DNA from: Caprimulgus europaeus
Taxonomy: Eukaryota > Chordata > Aves > Caprimulgiformes > Caprimulgidae
Length of the DNA: 64,000 nt
NCBI GenBank assembly: GCA_907165065.1
Contig: OU015523.1
Location: forward strand, 18,909,834 to 18,973,833
Direction of reading: 5' to 3'
Shown here: in pieces, positions 39,687 to 60,545 of the stretch
Position numbering within the stretch: the stretch's first letter is position 1
Layout of the letters: each line of letters begins with the position of its first letter
Made by a program: the position numbers and the translations under genes
Notes under the pieces: model-generated
Database searches by the model: none
The model's input: only the letters and a program-made list of their open reading frames with translations
What the model was told of the DNA's origin: nothing

Positions 39687-39995
<309 letters not shown>

Positions 39996-41164
39996 TTACC
40001 AATCTTTGCAGGAAGGGTGGATAGGAGGCTGCTATATCCCAAGAGTGTGAGAAAAGCAGAAACTAGCTTGTCTTTAAGCAATCTCATAAATATTTCCTAT
40101 TGTTGAGGCCTATAATTTTTCTTATGAATAATTTATTCAGCTCCTGTGAGAAAACTACCTATCTTGACAGAAGTACAGTAATCCTCTTGAAAACTAATGA
40201 AACACTAGGAATATCAACACACTAACACATTCAATTATAGGATAAAATTAAAGTGACTGACATTAGTTCTTTACAAACAAAAAAAAAAAGAAAAAAAGAG
40301 TTCAACAGAGGTTTTGATGCTCTTTGATCCCACCCAGCACAGTGGGAAAAGATCTTAGAACAAAAGCAGGCACCATCATCTCAGATCACCTGCAACTTTA
40401 TCCAAACTCTCTTGGTTTAGGGAAGTACTGTCAAGCCAATATAACTGATGTGCTTCATAATGTGATCCTCAAGGAAAGGGTTTACAACTAGGTGATGAAA
40501 ACTTAGCCACACCTAAAAAGAAATCTCTGAACTAAGAGATTCACTATTTCAGCCCTTAAAGGAAGCTGTAACGGTCCTGTGCTAGCAACTGGAATACTGT
40601 TCATATTAAGAAGGAGGTACCTGTAAAAAAACTGTCTATATGAAGATGCAATTACATATTTTTTTTTTATTATACAGCTACATGTTATTTCATATAAATA
40701 ATGCACTCAACTACAGCAGCACCCCACCTTTTGCTTTGGCAGAGAATTTTTAAGGTGCTGAATTCTGAAGCTGCACTCAAGCTTTAAAAATTATCAAAGC
40801 AATTAATCATGCAATTCCTATGGGCTAGAGGCTTGAAATTAACCAGTCTCATGAGTCTGAAAGGGGAACCTTAGAATAGTACAATGAAAAATACAAGCAC
40901 CTCCCAGTTTGTGCCTCAGCAGAAAATCTTCACAAGAAGTGAAGGGAGTTTTTTTGTTTCAAGGGAGTACAGCTCTGGGTGACAACACAAAAAAGCACCG
41001 CTCTGCTTCAGCCACACATGTGGTGAGGAAAACTCCATCAAGAAATGCATATGATACTTCTTTCAAAATGGGCCATTTTACCGGTTTCAGTAAAAAAAAA
41101 AAAAAATACAAATTTTACTGCAAAATCAATGAGATTAGATACAGAGTTCTACCTATCCAAAATT

Positions 41165-42160
41165 AAGAGACAAGGATGGCCATACTAGACCAGATGGAAG
41201 TTCTGTCTGGTCCAGTATCATGTCTCCAACAATGGCCAAAATCAAACAAGGATGGGGAAGAGGAAGAAGAGGCCAAGTATGAGATACATTTTTCCAGCTT
41301 CTCTATCAGTCTCACAGTTTTTTGGATGTCAAGGCTTCTCCTAAACTAGACATACTTTTTAATGTGATCAACAATTCTTAACAGATTTATTTCCCAGGTG
41401 CATAGCTGCTGTTTCCTTAAACCCTTAAGCATCCGAAACAACCTCTGCTAAGGAGTTCCACATCTCTAAGACCTCTCCAGTGGAGAACCACTTTTTTTGT
41501 TCTTTTCCATTTTCAGCTTGATTCCTACTAGATTCATTCAATAGTATCTAGGTCTTGTCTTGGAAAAGAGAATGAACAACTGATTCCCATCCACTCTCTC
41601 CAGTCCCCTGGTGATTTTGCAAATCTGTTGTATCCTACCTAAAATATCCCTTTTCCACACTGAAGAATACTATCCAGTTCAGTTGTTTCTTGAATGGAAA
41701 CTCTTCCATACCTTTAGTTTTCCTTCTAGCCTTTTTCTGCAACTCTTCCAATACTACTATCTCCTTTGTGAAATGAGAGGATCAGCCCGAATACAGTACT
41801 AGAAGTGTGGACAAGATTAATACAGTGACATAATGACATTTTCTATTTTGCTCTCTCTCACTTTGTTTTTCCTGACTGCTACTGAGCTGACATTTTCATA
41901 ATCTCAAGAGCTATTTCCTGAGTTGTAATGGTCAGTTAAGAGCTCATAATTTTATGTGTGAGGTTAGGAATAATTTTTTTCATAGGTGCCTCACTTTACA
42001 TTTAACTACACTGAATTAAACTTAGTAATTTATTACGCAATTACTCAACCTCCTAAGGTCCTTGTGTAATTTTTCAGCTTTCATCCTTGCTATCCTGAAT
42101 AGATTTTTTTCAGTTATAAGCACATTTAACTTAACTGTTCCTGCCCTTATCCTGATCATT
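41165..42160 (-). mobile_element. Fossil CR1-like LINE, about 1 kb
   Basis: The + strand reads as the reverse complement of ancient amniote CR1. It begins 'ctggtccagtatcatgtctccaacaatggcc' and continues with 'ttctatcagtctc', 'gtcaaggcttctcctaaac', 'ctcttccatacctttag', 'gcccgaatacagtactagaagtgtggac', 'gtgacataatgacattttct' and 'cacttacatttaactaca'-like phrases in the correct order. Substitutions and small gaps are many, so the insertion predates modern birds. Confidence 0.75.
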
Positions 42161-42164
42161 TCTA

Positions 42165-42320
42165 TATGGGTATATATGCATATATTTGTTATTTATATAT
42201 ACACACATACACATTAAAATATAAAATGTAAATATCTATGCATTTATACCCATATATACACGTGTGTATAAATATACTATATATTTATACACATACATGC
42301 ATAAACATGTATCAAATATA
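42165..42320. repeat. AT-rich TATA/CATA low-complexity stretch
   Basis: Mixed (TA)n/(CA)n/(TATG)n-like sequence without a strict unit. Likely a decayed microsatellite. Confidence 0.7.
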
Positions 42321-43625
42321 TCAGAGTACCACTGGTTAGCCACTGCAAAAACTGTTTACCTCTACCTCATTTGTTATACTACAACCATTTTCCTTCTCTG
42401 TGCAGATACTTACTGCTTATCCTGTAGCTGCTTAATAACCTTAAAGGGCCTTAGCAGAGAACTTTTGAAAAAGCCTTTTGGAAGTCAGGTCAACTATGTC
42501 AGCTGTATTACACTTACTCACCAAAGAAGCCGGATTTTTGGCAGTTCTGGTGATGCATCACCTACAGAAACTGTGACACCTTCCCTTGCTTTGTAGCTTG
42601 CTGGTGCATTACATCTTTAATTATTTACTGATATCTACTTCTAACTCCAAGAAATTATACCACCTATGGTTGAGTGACCTCTGCATATTGTGACAGTCTC
42701 ACTGAATTTCTATCTGAAACCAAGGATGCAAAATTAATCACAGCATTTCTACCAATAGCTGACTGAAGTAAAGAAGCTACTATGAACATCGTACCTTTCA
42801 GGGCAGCATTCTTCTAAGCGAAGAACTAAGGCCATTTTACAATGCTACAGTGGTTACACTTTAATCCAGGTATTTTAGTATTAATGGGTCTGACAGGCTA
42901 GAGTCTAGGCAGGGAGAGCAGACGAGAAACAATTTCACATCATAGTGCAAAATTGCAAAGCTAAACTTCTACCATTTTAAAGAGATTTTAACTGATTTAA
43001 AGTTGACTTCAATGAGAGATTAATTTAGTACTTCTGAAAATCAGGGCAAGTCCTCAGGCTTCTAGATATATTTTTATACATCTAATTTTAGAAATAGTGT
43101 TGAAGACATTGTTATTTTTTTTGTGTTCCTTTAAGACTACAGCCAATCTAGCAATAAGTTTCCTGAAAGTAATAAAGGATTCTTAATTATAAGGATATTA
43201 TCTAGACTCTAACTCATATAAAATTTGAGGAAGAAAACCTCCAAGATACTTTAGTTTGAGACTCTCCGAACCATTCCATCAGTGTACACTGTTACTGTAT
43301 ACTTCTCATGAAAATAATTATTCTGGTTTCTTCATCTTTGCCTGTTGAGCTGCTTACTAAGAGTCCTGGGACAGAGACAGCATCTACTCATACCCTTACA
43401 ATGTCTCAGCTGAAATCTTAGTCATCTGGCTTAGTCTGCACTGGAATTGTCCCCTGTACAAAAAGAGCTAAGGCTGTACCCAGATTCTGAGGATGGTTCT
43501 TGTCAAGAAACTTTAAAAAATGTAAAAAAAACCTTAATCCTAAAATAATCTGTCTGTAATCAGTCAATACTTTACATACTATGAGCTAATGGCTGGGAAA
43601 ACTCTTATGTATAAGGGATGGTATA

Positions 43626-43960
43626 TGTGTTGGGTTGTTGAGGGGGACGGTCAGTGGTTTTTTTGGTAGTGGGGGAAGAGCCACCTTGTGAGAGTGAAAA
43701 GCTTCCTTGGCTTCAAGGCGGAGATCCCCCAGCCCAGGTTGGGCCAATGAGCACTAGAAAAACACCTCTGTGAATCCATATTTGTGAGGGGAAGGACTGT
43801 CCTGAAAAGAAATAGGTGGAGAGAACCTGGACGAGAGACTGTTGACCTGAACAAAAGATGACCATCGGCTAAAACAAAGGACAGACAGACAGAGAGAGAG
43901 AGCTTCGTTGCCAGAGGAAGGAGGAGGGGAAAGGACAGAGAACCTTGAGATACCCAGTTC
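43626..43960 (+). mobile_element. Endogenous retrovirus LTR fragment (probable ERVL-type)
   Basis: It starts TGTGTTGGGTTG and continues with TTTGGTAGTGGGGG, GAGCCACC, AAGCTTCC, CAAGGCGGAG, GGGCCAATGAGCA, CACCTCTGTGA and CATATTTGTGAGGGG. This order matches an LTR family that I remember as common in birds. The purine-rich part near 43860-43930 (GACAGACAGAGAGAG) follows. The right end is not obvious, so the limit is approximate. No internal retroviral genes are next to it. Confidence 0.5.
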
Positions 43961-46607
43961 AACCAAATGGAGTAGAAGACAAAGGAAGTCCCCAAACGTG
44001 GTAAATGGGCATACAGATCAGAGCATGCTTTCTACCTTTGGTTCTCTCAATCTTCTCTCCAAATCAGTGGACTATAGAAAAGTCTTGACATGGATGGGAG
44101 ATTTAGGATGACTGCAACAGTAGTCTATTAATAGGTCATGGTACAGAAAAAAGCAGAGTAGGTAGGAAGCAGAGGCATGTGTAGATCACACAAGACTATT
44201 TGGTTACAGTTAAGTTTTCTGACTTTGACCATCAAGCCTTTTCAAACCCTTAGTGTTTCCAAGGGGTGCTACATGCATTCACAATTTCCTGAAGAGAAGA
44301 GGAGCCTCGGGAGTCTCATGTTGACAAGTTCGATGGATCCTGGAAACACAAATCCCTTGCTCAGAGGCAGGTCAGAATCATGCCTGTACCCCCTGCCTTC
44401 ACCTTCCAAAGACTACCAGCTTCCTCCAGCCAGTGAATTAGAAAGGCATCCTACAGGGAGAGCTATAGTTTGATCCTCATCTTAAACAGAATCTACAGGG
44501 ATTTTCACAGAGCAATGGTAAGGGCCTGAGCTTCTCAGGATATCCCCAGTCACTTCTCCAGCCTAAAACACAGGAGCCTGAGATCGCCTCTCAGATATCC
44601 CTAGAGAACATTGATAGGCGAATCAGATTATCAGAGAGATTGTGTCTCTGCACAAACCTCTCACAGATTACATGGCAGTGATGTCAGTTGTCACTGGGAG
44701 ATAAGGCCCAGGTGCAGTAGGCTGTGGCCTTTCTAAGATAGCTTCACAGATCTGAGGTTGGTCTTATTGTCACGTTGGAAGACATGCCATGGCGCCATGC
44801 CAGCAATCAGCTCTCCAAACGGTGATGGTGTACTTTAACTTGTGTCACACTTTCAATCAAGTTATGAAATGTTCTAAAATCTTCAGCAAGGCCCAATGAT
44901 GCACTGTGAGCATCCAAAAAACCTGCAAGGGATCACTGATAAACGCTCCAGGGGACTAAAGAATACCAAAATATTAATGGAAAGCTCTCACTCCAATGAT
45001 GCCAAAGCTAAGGCAAATAAGTCAGTCTACTGACTGTGCGAATCTGTGAGCACGTAGCAGCTTTTGCTTTTTACATGGCAACATGATTGCTGTTGCCAAA
45101 ATGGAAAGAAAGGATGTGCAGCAAAGGGTATTTTTTCACCAGTAAAGTGGTGAAAAAGCAGAATGCTCTTGTATCTGCAATCCTCCCAGATAATTTGTGG
45201 CAAAACACACATCTTTTCATCATGCATCTGGGTAACGTAAAATAAGTATGTGAGCTTGGGAATAGGTTAGAACATGTTTGGGAGCACTGTAACCCAGCTA
45301 GGCTTGTGTGGGATTCCTCCAATACATTCTGTTCTTCCACCTGTCAGCTGGGAGAGGAGGGTGTAACTGCCTGCTGGGGCAAAGGCTCCTAAATACCATG
45401 AAGTTCTACCGCTGAGAGCACAAACTGGATGGAGACAGAATGCTTGACATCAAGGGGCAGACCAAAAAGCAGAGGATTCATAATGAACTCAAGGGCCTTA
45501 GAAGCCATCAACAGAAGCAAAAGCATCCAAGAGATCAGAGAGATGGTCTCAGAAACTATGAGAGTCTGAGCAACCATGATTCAACAGGTGACTTCTCACA
45601 TCAATTGTGATAACTTCACAAGTTACCACAAAGGTAAGTAAATGAAGAAGAGTGGCAAAGAGAGCAGAACAAGTGAAATATAACTTGACAAAATAAGTCT
45701 TTTTTGTTAAAGGTGGCTGAAGTCACCACAATACTCTGCCTTTTAGATCAAGTTTGAAGACAGGGTAATGTATGAGGGAAAAGTGACCTAAGAGGATACT
45801 TAAGAGGATTGTCTTTTAAAAAATCCTAATATATCAAGAACCTCCAGCCACAAATGTCATAGCAAAAAAATCACCTCAATGCTCAATAGGCATGTGGACT
45901 GTCATTGCAAGACAAGAGCATTTTACTTGTTATCACACTGGTTAAATCTGTCCAGATCAAAGCTACTCCAATGGAATTTGTCTGAAAACCAGAAGTCCTG
46001 GACTATAAATCAGCTGTTAGGTCATCATTTTTACTTATTTATGGAAGACATGGAAAGCATGATTTCAAACCAGAATTTCAGGAGTTGGTATTCCATAATT
46101 TATATGGTAACATTATCGTAAAGACAGTAACAAATACAGAATTTAGTTTGTCTGAAGCTTTCCAAAATAGCAAATTCTTTTTTTTTTTTTTTTTAACAGG
46201 CTCTCATACCTGCAATATGTGCAACAGGCTGCTGACAGTTAGCAATATAACACCCTTCTTTTCTAAAAGTGTTTTTATTCTGTGAAATTCTGTTTCAATT
46301 TCGCTGAGATTGGAGCTTGAAATAGCATTTTTTCCCCTCATGCTCAGCCCTGATGGAAACTTAGGTTGCTTTAGCATTCTTATACTAAAATATTATAAAA
46401 CAAGGCATATACTTCAATTTATTATGAGCAATCCTGGGAAGACACAGGAAAGGACAGCTCTGGTTGGTTTATCCAAAGAGGGTTTTTTTCTGCAACCAGC
46501 TAGTTCTGTCATTAAAGTGCACAATTATGTCTCACATCCTGCTGCTAAAGCATAATGAAGAAGTTGCCACTTCCCATGTACCAGTTCTTCATTTTCTTTG
46601 AAAAATC

Positions 46608-46685
46608 AGTCCAGGAAAAAAACAAAACAAAACAAAACCCCCAAAAATAAAACAAAAAACCCAACAAACAAAAAACCCCACATTC
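46608..46685. repeat. A/C-rich simple repeat (AAAAC-like)
   Basis: An irregular run of AAAAC, AAACC and AAAACCCC units on the + strand, with no element attached that I can identify. Confidence 0.75.
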
Positions 46686-47329
46686 CTGAGATCGCACAAC
46701 TGAACAAAAGAAAACTAGGGCATTGCAAATTTACAGCTGTCTGTACAACTTTCAATCTGTTTCTTGCATGTGTGTTTTCTTATACAGTCATTAAATATGT
46801 AACCAAAACTTTTATCCTCCCCATCTTTTGACTTATTTAGGGTACAGAATAAACATCTGAAGGAATAAAATTAGGACTGCACAAACAACTATAAATTTAG
46901 CATTTCTTATTTTTAAGTGTCAAATTAAATATTTAAATGCAATTTCTCAGAATGCAACAACAGCTACTACCTCCTACCTTTTTCCTTAAGCATCCTCATA
47001 TTTTTTCCTTCTCCTTTTTTTTTAATGCTGTTGCTACCCAGGTAAAAGTATCACTTTCGTGATTGAATTCTTTAAAATGACAGGCAATTATACAATGATA
47101 CCATGTAATCCTGTGAATAAATACATGAATTCTTATCTTAAAACTGCTTAAGTTTTTGTTACCATTACTTCAACTAGGAAGTTAAGTTCACTTCTCTGAT
47201 GGCCACACAAAGCCATTTCCAATTTCCAACCTATATTTATTCATGGTGAGCTTACAAATCTTGCACTTGGTACAACTGTGTTGTTTATATCTTAAAATAA
47301 CTCTATTTCTTTCCAGTGTTTACCCTTTG

Positions 47330-47960
47330 AGATGACAACAAATTTATTCCCTTCTTTGGCATTATTTTTCTAGTCTGAACAGGCTGACTTCTCTTATTTT
47401 CCCACCTTAAGATAAAAGTCTGTTGCTCTAATCATTCTGCTGGTCCTTCTCTGCATTTGTTCTGCTTGAAATTCAGATTTGTACAGCATGTTCTGGATGA
47501 CAAATTATATGTGTCTTCTAAGGCAGTGTTAATATTCTTTAATCTCTGCTCAAAATTCTTCACCTGACGCAGACTAGGACTGCACTGTCATTTTTCAACC
47601 CCTAGTTTAGAGAAAGAGCTCCTGCCTTTTTTCTACTGAACTTCTACAGACAGTCACACCCTCAAGATCCTCCTCATTACTATTCTGAGACTCTTCCGTT
47701 TTAATTGTGTCTTACGACTTTCCAGCCACTGTAAGTGTAATCAGCACACTTCAACTTTATGCATAAAGGTCACTATTAAAGATGTAAAATAAACTTGGTC
47801 CAGGCTGAGAAACTTCGAGCCCAGCAGTGAAGTCTGATACTGTCTTCTCACTAGTCAGGTCTTTGGCCAACTCACAGTCTGCATACTAATCTTCATCCTC
47901 TCTAGGGTAATTGTACTTACCCAGAATGTATTATTACTAAAACCAGTAAAAAGTGTATTT
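47330..47960 (-). mobile_element. Fossil CR1/L3-like LINE remnant
   Basis: Phrases such as 'ctagtctgaacaggctgacttctctta', 'tgctctaatcattctgctggtccttctctgcatttgttc' and 'gccactgtaagtgtaatcagcacactt' follow the reverse complement of old CR1-like ORF2 in order. Strongly diverged; limits approximate. Confidence 0.55.
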
Positions 47961-48305
47961 ACAAATTTTTCACTCTACCTAACTGTAAGAACAGTATATA
48001 TGAAATTTAAAACTGCCCTATATATCTGGGAGGACAAGAGTTCACACACACTCCCTGCCCCTGCACCCATATAATCTATCTTAGCTGACTGATCCAAAAC
48101 CAGGGAAAAATGTGCAGGAAGGAACCATATAAAGTCTAGTTTTACACTTACTCACCATGATGTAGATCAGAAGTAAATACATGTATGTTAAAAAAAAATA
48201 TACTGGTATAAAAACAGTGCATGTTAGACAAGGCATAGGTCCATAACAAATCTTAAAAATAATGATGACAATTTCTGTATTTCAATTACTGAAATAACTA
48301 GGTTA

Positions 48306-55318
<7,013 letters not shown>

Positions 55319-55574
55319 TTAAGGTCTACTGCTGAAGAATTATCAATATTTTAAGCCTGTTTAGCAGGACAAAGCCGCACTGAACCCCCTATTCCCTCCA
55401 AATTTACTTCATAGGTGTGGAATCTGCCTTATGTGTCACTATTTGTCATTCTGCACAGGGTATCCCTCATATAAAAAATGTAATTTAACCTCCATTTTTA
55501 CTTCATTCCGCAGAACCTAATTGTTTTGCTGTCTTGTTTTAATATATATAAAAAAGTATATATAAAAACCCATA

Positions 55575-56405
55575 AGATCTCTGTATCCAGGATGCAACCA
55601 TGTGGCTGGCAGCAGAGAGATGCTCTAGTCCCTTAATCATCTTTGTAGCCCTCCACTGGACTCTCCAATAGTTCCTGGTCTTTCTTGAACTGGGGAGCCC
55701 AGAACTGGACACAGGAATCCAGATGTGGCCTCATTAGGGCACAGTAGAGAGGGAGGAGAACTTCCCTTGATCTGCTGGCCACACTCTTCTCCATGCACCC
55801 CAGAAAGACATCGGCCTTCTCGGCCACCAGGGCCCATTGCTGGCTCATGGTTAACTTGCTGTCCACCAAGACTCCCAGATCCTTCTCCACAGGGCTGCTT
55901 TCCAGCAAGTCAACCCCCAGCCTTTACTGGTGCATGGGGTTATTCCTCCCCAGGTGTAGGACTCTACACTTGCCTTTGTTGAACTTCATTAGGTTCCTCT
56001 CTGCCCAGCTCTCCAGCCTGTCAAGGTCTTGCTGAATGGCTGCTCAGCCTTCCAGTGTATCAACCACTCCTCCCAGTTTAGTGTCATCAGCAGACTGGCT
56101 GAGGATACACTGTCCCTTCATCCAGGTCACTGATGAATATGTTGAACAAGACTGGACCCAGAACTGACCCCTGGGGACATCACTAGCTACAAGCTTCCAA
56201 CTAGACTCTGTGCCACTGATCACAACCTTCTGAGCCCTGACATTCAGCCAGTTCTCAATCCACCTCACTGTCCACAGCTTCTAAGCTTATTTATGAGGAT
56301 GTTATGGCAGATAGTGTCAAAAACCTTGCTAAAGTTGAGGTAGACAATATCCACTGCTCCTCCCTCATCTACCCAGCCAGTCATGCAATCACAGAAGGCT
56401 GTGAA
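55575..56405 (-). mobile_element. CR1 LINE fragment (RT region)
   Basis: About 830 bp of CR1 on the - strand. It includes the [16 protein letters not shown] block (FADD altered to SADD), then [20 protein letters not shown] and the LALYCALMRPHLDSCVQFWAP-like block, interrupted by frame changes and stops. It lacks the 3' UTR tail. MAN1A2 is transcribed in the same direction. Confidence 0.92.
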
Positions 56406-57884
56406 ATAGCCTTAGTAAGTGACTCCAACCAGAACAGCGCATAACCTTTTCTTTCCCAATGTTACAGCCTCCAAAGCACCAGCATCAGAAGTGTCTTAGT
56501 CTGCTGTAGCTAGGCAAAGGAAATGTTTTAGGACCAACTTTGTCACACTAACAGAAATTCACTGCCTTAATCATGGCTGTTATAGTCATGCAACTTCCCT
56601 TTTACCAGGTGAAAAAAAGATAAGATGCTTCCTTTTCTGAAGTATCTCAAAAAAAGTGGTGTTATTCAGTCTTCCTGGAATAAAGGTGTAAAAGAGAGGT
56701 TGGAGCTCTCCTCCTGTTCTTTTTCCCTCCCAGCACTGTCCTGTCCCATCACGTCTATTTGTCTCTGAAGATGTGACTAGCAGGTTAGAGCTGATAGATG
56801 CTTCCATCCTAATTCCTCTAGCTTCCTCTTGACTCCTCTGCTACTTACTAATGTATTTCTAAACAAAGGAAGGAAAAACAAGAAAGGCTGTAGCTTTCCC
56901 ATTTGGTTTCAGGTTGTGAATTTGGAGCAAATTACTTAATGCCCTTCTCTTATATCTCAGAATCTCCTAGACAGCCTTTTTACACCCAGCTACTCAGTGA
57001 TTTAACTACAAACCATGAGTTTTCATAAGCTTTCCAGCTCTGAGCTGTAAGAGGGCATTCAGGTCACAAGTCACTTTCTTCCACAAATGCAAGGGCTAGA
57101 AAGTACTCCTTCAATGCACAATTACTTTCTCAAGTAGACACAAGAACTAAAGGTCTGTGGTCTTCAGAAAAAAATTAAACAAACCATCCTAAGACTTCAA
57201 AGTCATGACTCATGTCAGCACTACTCAAGGACTAACTCAGGGACTATATTCACAAGAGATATGGTTTAAATCAACTTCTGTTAAGCTGCTGCCTCCTCCC
57301 CAGCTGACCTCTGTCACTTGAGTCAGCACTGTTCCTCTGCCAGGTTTCTTTCACAGATGTACTCAGTCCCCAACCTGGATAGGGTTGCTGAACTCTCAGC
57401 AGGGTTTGTCTTGTAGTAGCTCCAGCTGGGTTTGGGGCAGGAAAGAGCAAGATCATGAGTGGAAAAGGTTTGTTTCCTAAACAGAGAAATCCACATTCCA
57501 GGTGAGTTTCCAAAGTCAATTACTGGAAACATGCCCCATTTCATGTCTACTTATTCAGGCAGTCATTTGAGTCTTCCTCTCCACTCAGCAGCTCTTCTCC
57601 TCCACATTGCTTCTTGTCTTGGATGAAAGTACAGGGAACACAGGAACCAGCAGCATCGGGACACAGAGGGCTGGGAGCCACCCCCTAGACAGCATTTTTG
57701 CACCTTCTTCATGTGTTCAGAGAAAAGAGCTGAAGAAGCCTCTCAGACACAGATATTTCTCCTACTCTGCAAGTGAGAAGCCAACACACTAAGGCTAAGG
57801 ACTTCTGAGGGCCTTGCAGCTCCCAGCAGCAGTTTTCTTCAGTCCCTCAGATAGAGGACATCCATAGCTCTTGCCTTGTCCACT

Positions 57885-57990
57885 GATGTAGTCACTCTTC
57901 ATCATAGAAGGCCACTAGGCTGGTCAGGCAGGACATGCCCTTGGTGAAGCCATGCTGGCTGTCTCAAATCACCTCCCTGTCCTCTGTGTG
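57885..57990 (-). mobile_element. Short CR1 LINE fragment
   Basis: The + strand contains 'catcatagaaggccactaggctggtcaggcaggacatgcccttggtgaagccatgctggc', the reverse complement of a part of CR1 ORF2 just 5' of the segment present at 56.3-56.4 kb. It may be a separate insertion, or the displaced continuation of that copy. Confidence 0.75.
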
Positions 57991-59304
57991 CCTTAAAAAA
58001 ATCTATATTTAGTCAAATATTGTGTCTCAGCTAAAATCCACATCTTTCCCACAGACTGAGTGGAGGGCCTTGTTTTAAATTCTCACACCATCATTATCTA
58101 ATAGTTCTAAAGCTAGTTTCACTCTAAATAATCTTATTCATATCAGTAACCCATTAGCTCACTGTTGAAACAGTCTCCTCTGATGAGAGCCAGGACATTT
58201 ACTTCACAACAAACCACAGGAATATATACAGCAGGACAGAAAGGAGAGCACATGCTGTCTAACTGAAATGACAATGAACCTCAGCTTGAGACAGGATGAA
58301 GAGTCTGTGGCTCTCTGGTGATTTGCTCTCTGTAACTGAAATTGTCTCTTTACAAATCTGGAGAGAAAAATAAATGTTTCCCCTCAGCGAGCTCTTCAGG
58401 GTATAGGCAGCACGGTTCCCCCTCCTCAATTACAGATGTGACAGATCCAGTTGTTCTTCCTCTCCAGGACTAATTTTTTGGGGATAATATTAGACAACAC
58501 AGCTATGAGGCGTTCACATAGCTCATTCTCCTTTCTCGTATCCAGGTCTACCTAATGGTTGTAAATAACTTCCCGCAGAGCAAGCCAGTTTCTATCTGAA
58601 CGGCAGCGGTTCCCAAGAACAGGGTTATGGCAGCAGCCTTCCAAGTTACAAAGATGTGCCGCTTCCTTTTGTTTGGTTCAAAGTTTGGTTCAGTGAGCAA
58701 TAAAGTATTTTCCACAACAACTAAAGTCCCCCTAAAGATAACATTAATAACAAAAGCTGCTTTAATGAAGGTCTACCTGCTCTCTAGAGCAAGCTTAAGA
58801 TGTGTAAATTATTTTTAAGCAGATGGCTTTAAGTAGTTAACAGTGGCTTAATGAGGCAAATTAAAAACAGCTCATGATTTGCAAGCCCTCTCTGCTTTGT
58901 GCCTTAATTGTTCAATTGCCATTCCTCAGCAATGAGCAGGAATAAAGCAAGCAGCCAGGCATTGTCTGAAAACCAGCACATCATGCCAGAACTGATGCTG
59001 CAGTCACAACACCTGAGGGTGAGGCTTAGCGTTACCCTTGAGCAGATGGATAGTGAGCCACTGCCCCTTCCTGACCCCAGGGCATGTCCTCCCATTTTTC
59101 CTCTGCGTCCATATATGCATCATTTATTGCACATGGAATGAAAAAGATCAAATAAAATGCTGAGCAGAAGTATGTTTAGCACACACAGGCTGCTGTGTTG
59201 AAAAGCGGTGCGGGGAGGTAGCATTCTAGCAGTACCTAAGCACAGACAGGCGGTGAGGATCGTCCATGTCGACAGTATTTTTAATGCATGAATTTGCAAC
59301 TACA

Positions 59305-60545
59305 ACCATAGACTGGTTTGGGTTGGAAGGGACCTTAAAGCTCATCTAGTTCCAACCCCCCTGCCATCAACTTTCCACTAGACCAGGTTGCTCAAAGCCT
59401 CATCCAAACTGGCCTTGAACACTTCTAGAGAGGGGGCAGCCACAGCTTCTCTGGGCAACCTGTGCCAGTGTCTCACCACCCTCACAGGAAAGAATTTCTT
59501 CCTAATAGCCCATCTCAATCTCCTCTCTTCCAGTTTAAAGCCATTACGCCTCGCCCTGTCACTCCCTGCCCTTGTCAAAAGTCCCTCCCCAGCCTTCCTG
59601 GAGCCCCTTCAGGTACTGGAAGACTGCTAGAAGGTCCCCCCGGAACCTTCTCTTCTCCAGGCTGAACAGCCCCAACTCTCTCAGCCTGTCCTCACAGGAG
59701 AGGTGCTCCAGCCCTCAGATCATCCTCATGGCCTCCTCTGGGCTCGCTCCAGCATGTCCATGTCCTTCTTATGTTGAGGGCACCAAAACTGGATGTAGCA
59801 CTGCTGGTGAGGTCTCACCAGAGCAGAGTAGAGGGGCAGATGCCCCTCCCTCAGACTGCTGGCCACACTTCTCTTGACGCAGCCCAGGATACGGTTGGCC
59901 TTCTGGGCTGTGAGTGCACATTGCCGGCTCATGTTGAGCTTCTCATCCACCAGCACCCCTAAGTTCTTCTCTTCAGGGCTGCTCACAGTCCATTCTCTGC
60001 CGAGCCTGTTTTTGTGCTTGGGGTTGTCCTGACCCAGGCACAGGACCTTGCACTTGGCCTTGTTGAACTTCATGAGGTTTGCATGGGCCCACCTCTCAAG
60101 GTCCCTCTGGATGGCATCCCGTCCCTCCAGCATGCTGACCGAACCACATAGCTTGGTGTTGTCAGCAAACTTGCTGAGGGTGCGCTCAATCCCCCTGTCC
60201 ATGTTGCCAACAAACATGTTAAACAGCGCTGGTCCCAGTACCAACTCCTGAGGGATGCCAGTCATAACCGGTCTCCACTTGAGCATCAAGTTGTTGACCA
60301 TAACTCTTTGAGTGTGACCATCCAGCTAATTCCTTATCCACCAAATGGTCCATCTGTCCAGCCCATGTCTCTCCAACTTAGAGACAAGGATGTTGTGCAG
60401 GACAGTGTCAAAGGCCTTGCACAAGTCCAGGTAGGTGACATCATCTGCTCTTCTCTTATCCACCAATGCTGTAACCCTATCATAGGAGGCCACCAAACTG
60501 ATCAAGCACAATTTGTCCTTGGCAAAGCCATGGCAATCAGCCATA
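59305..60545 (-). mobile_element. CR1 LINE, RT domain through 3' end, 1.24 kb
   Basis: The 3' end is at about 59305 ('atagactggtttgggttggaagggacc' as read on +) and the copy runs to the RT core near 60540. A long remnant frame (59726-60301) shows LGPALFNMF, SKFADNTKL (catalytic FADD changed to FADN) and [11 protein letters not shown]. Around 60330-60540 the [14 protein letters not shown] block is readable after a frame change. Inactive, but only moderately old judging from its long open stretch. Confidence 0.95.

Noticed and set aside
59726-60301. 191-codon - strand frame as a possible host gene
   Set aside because: It is CR1 reverse transcriptase with a broken catalytic motif, not a host gene.
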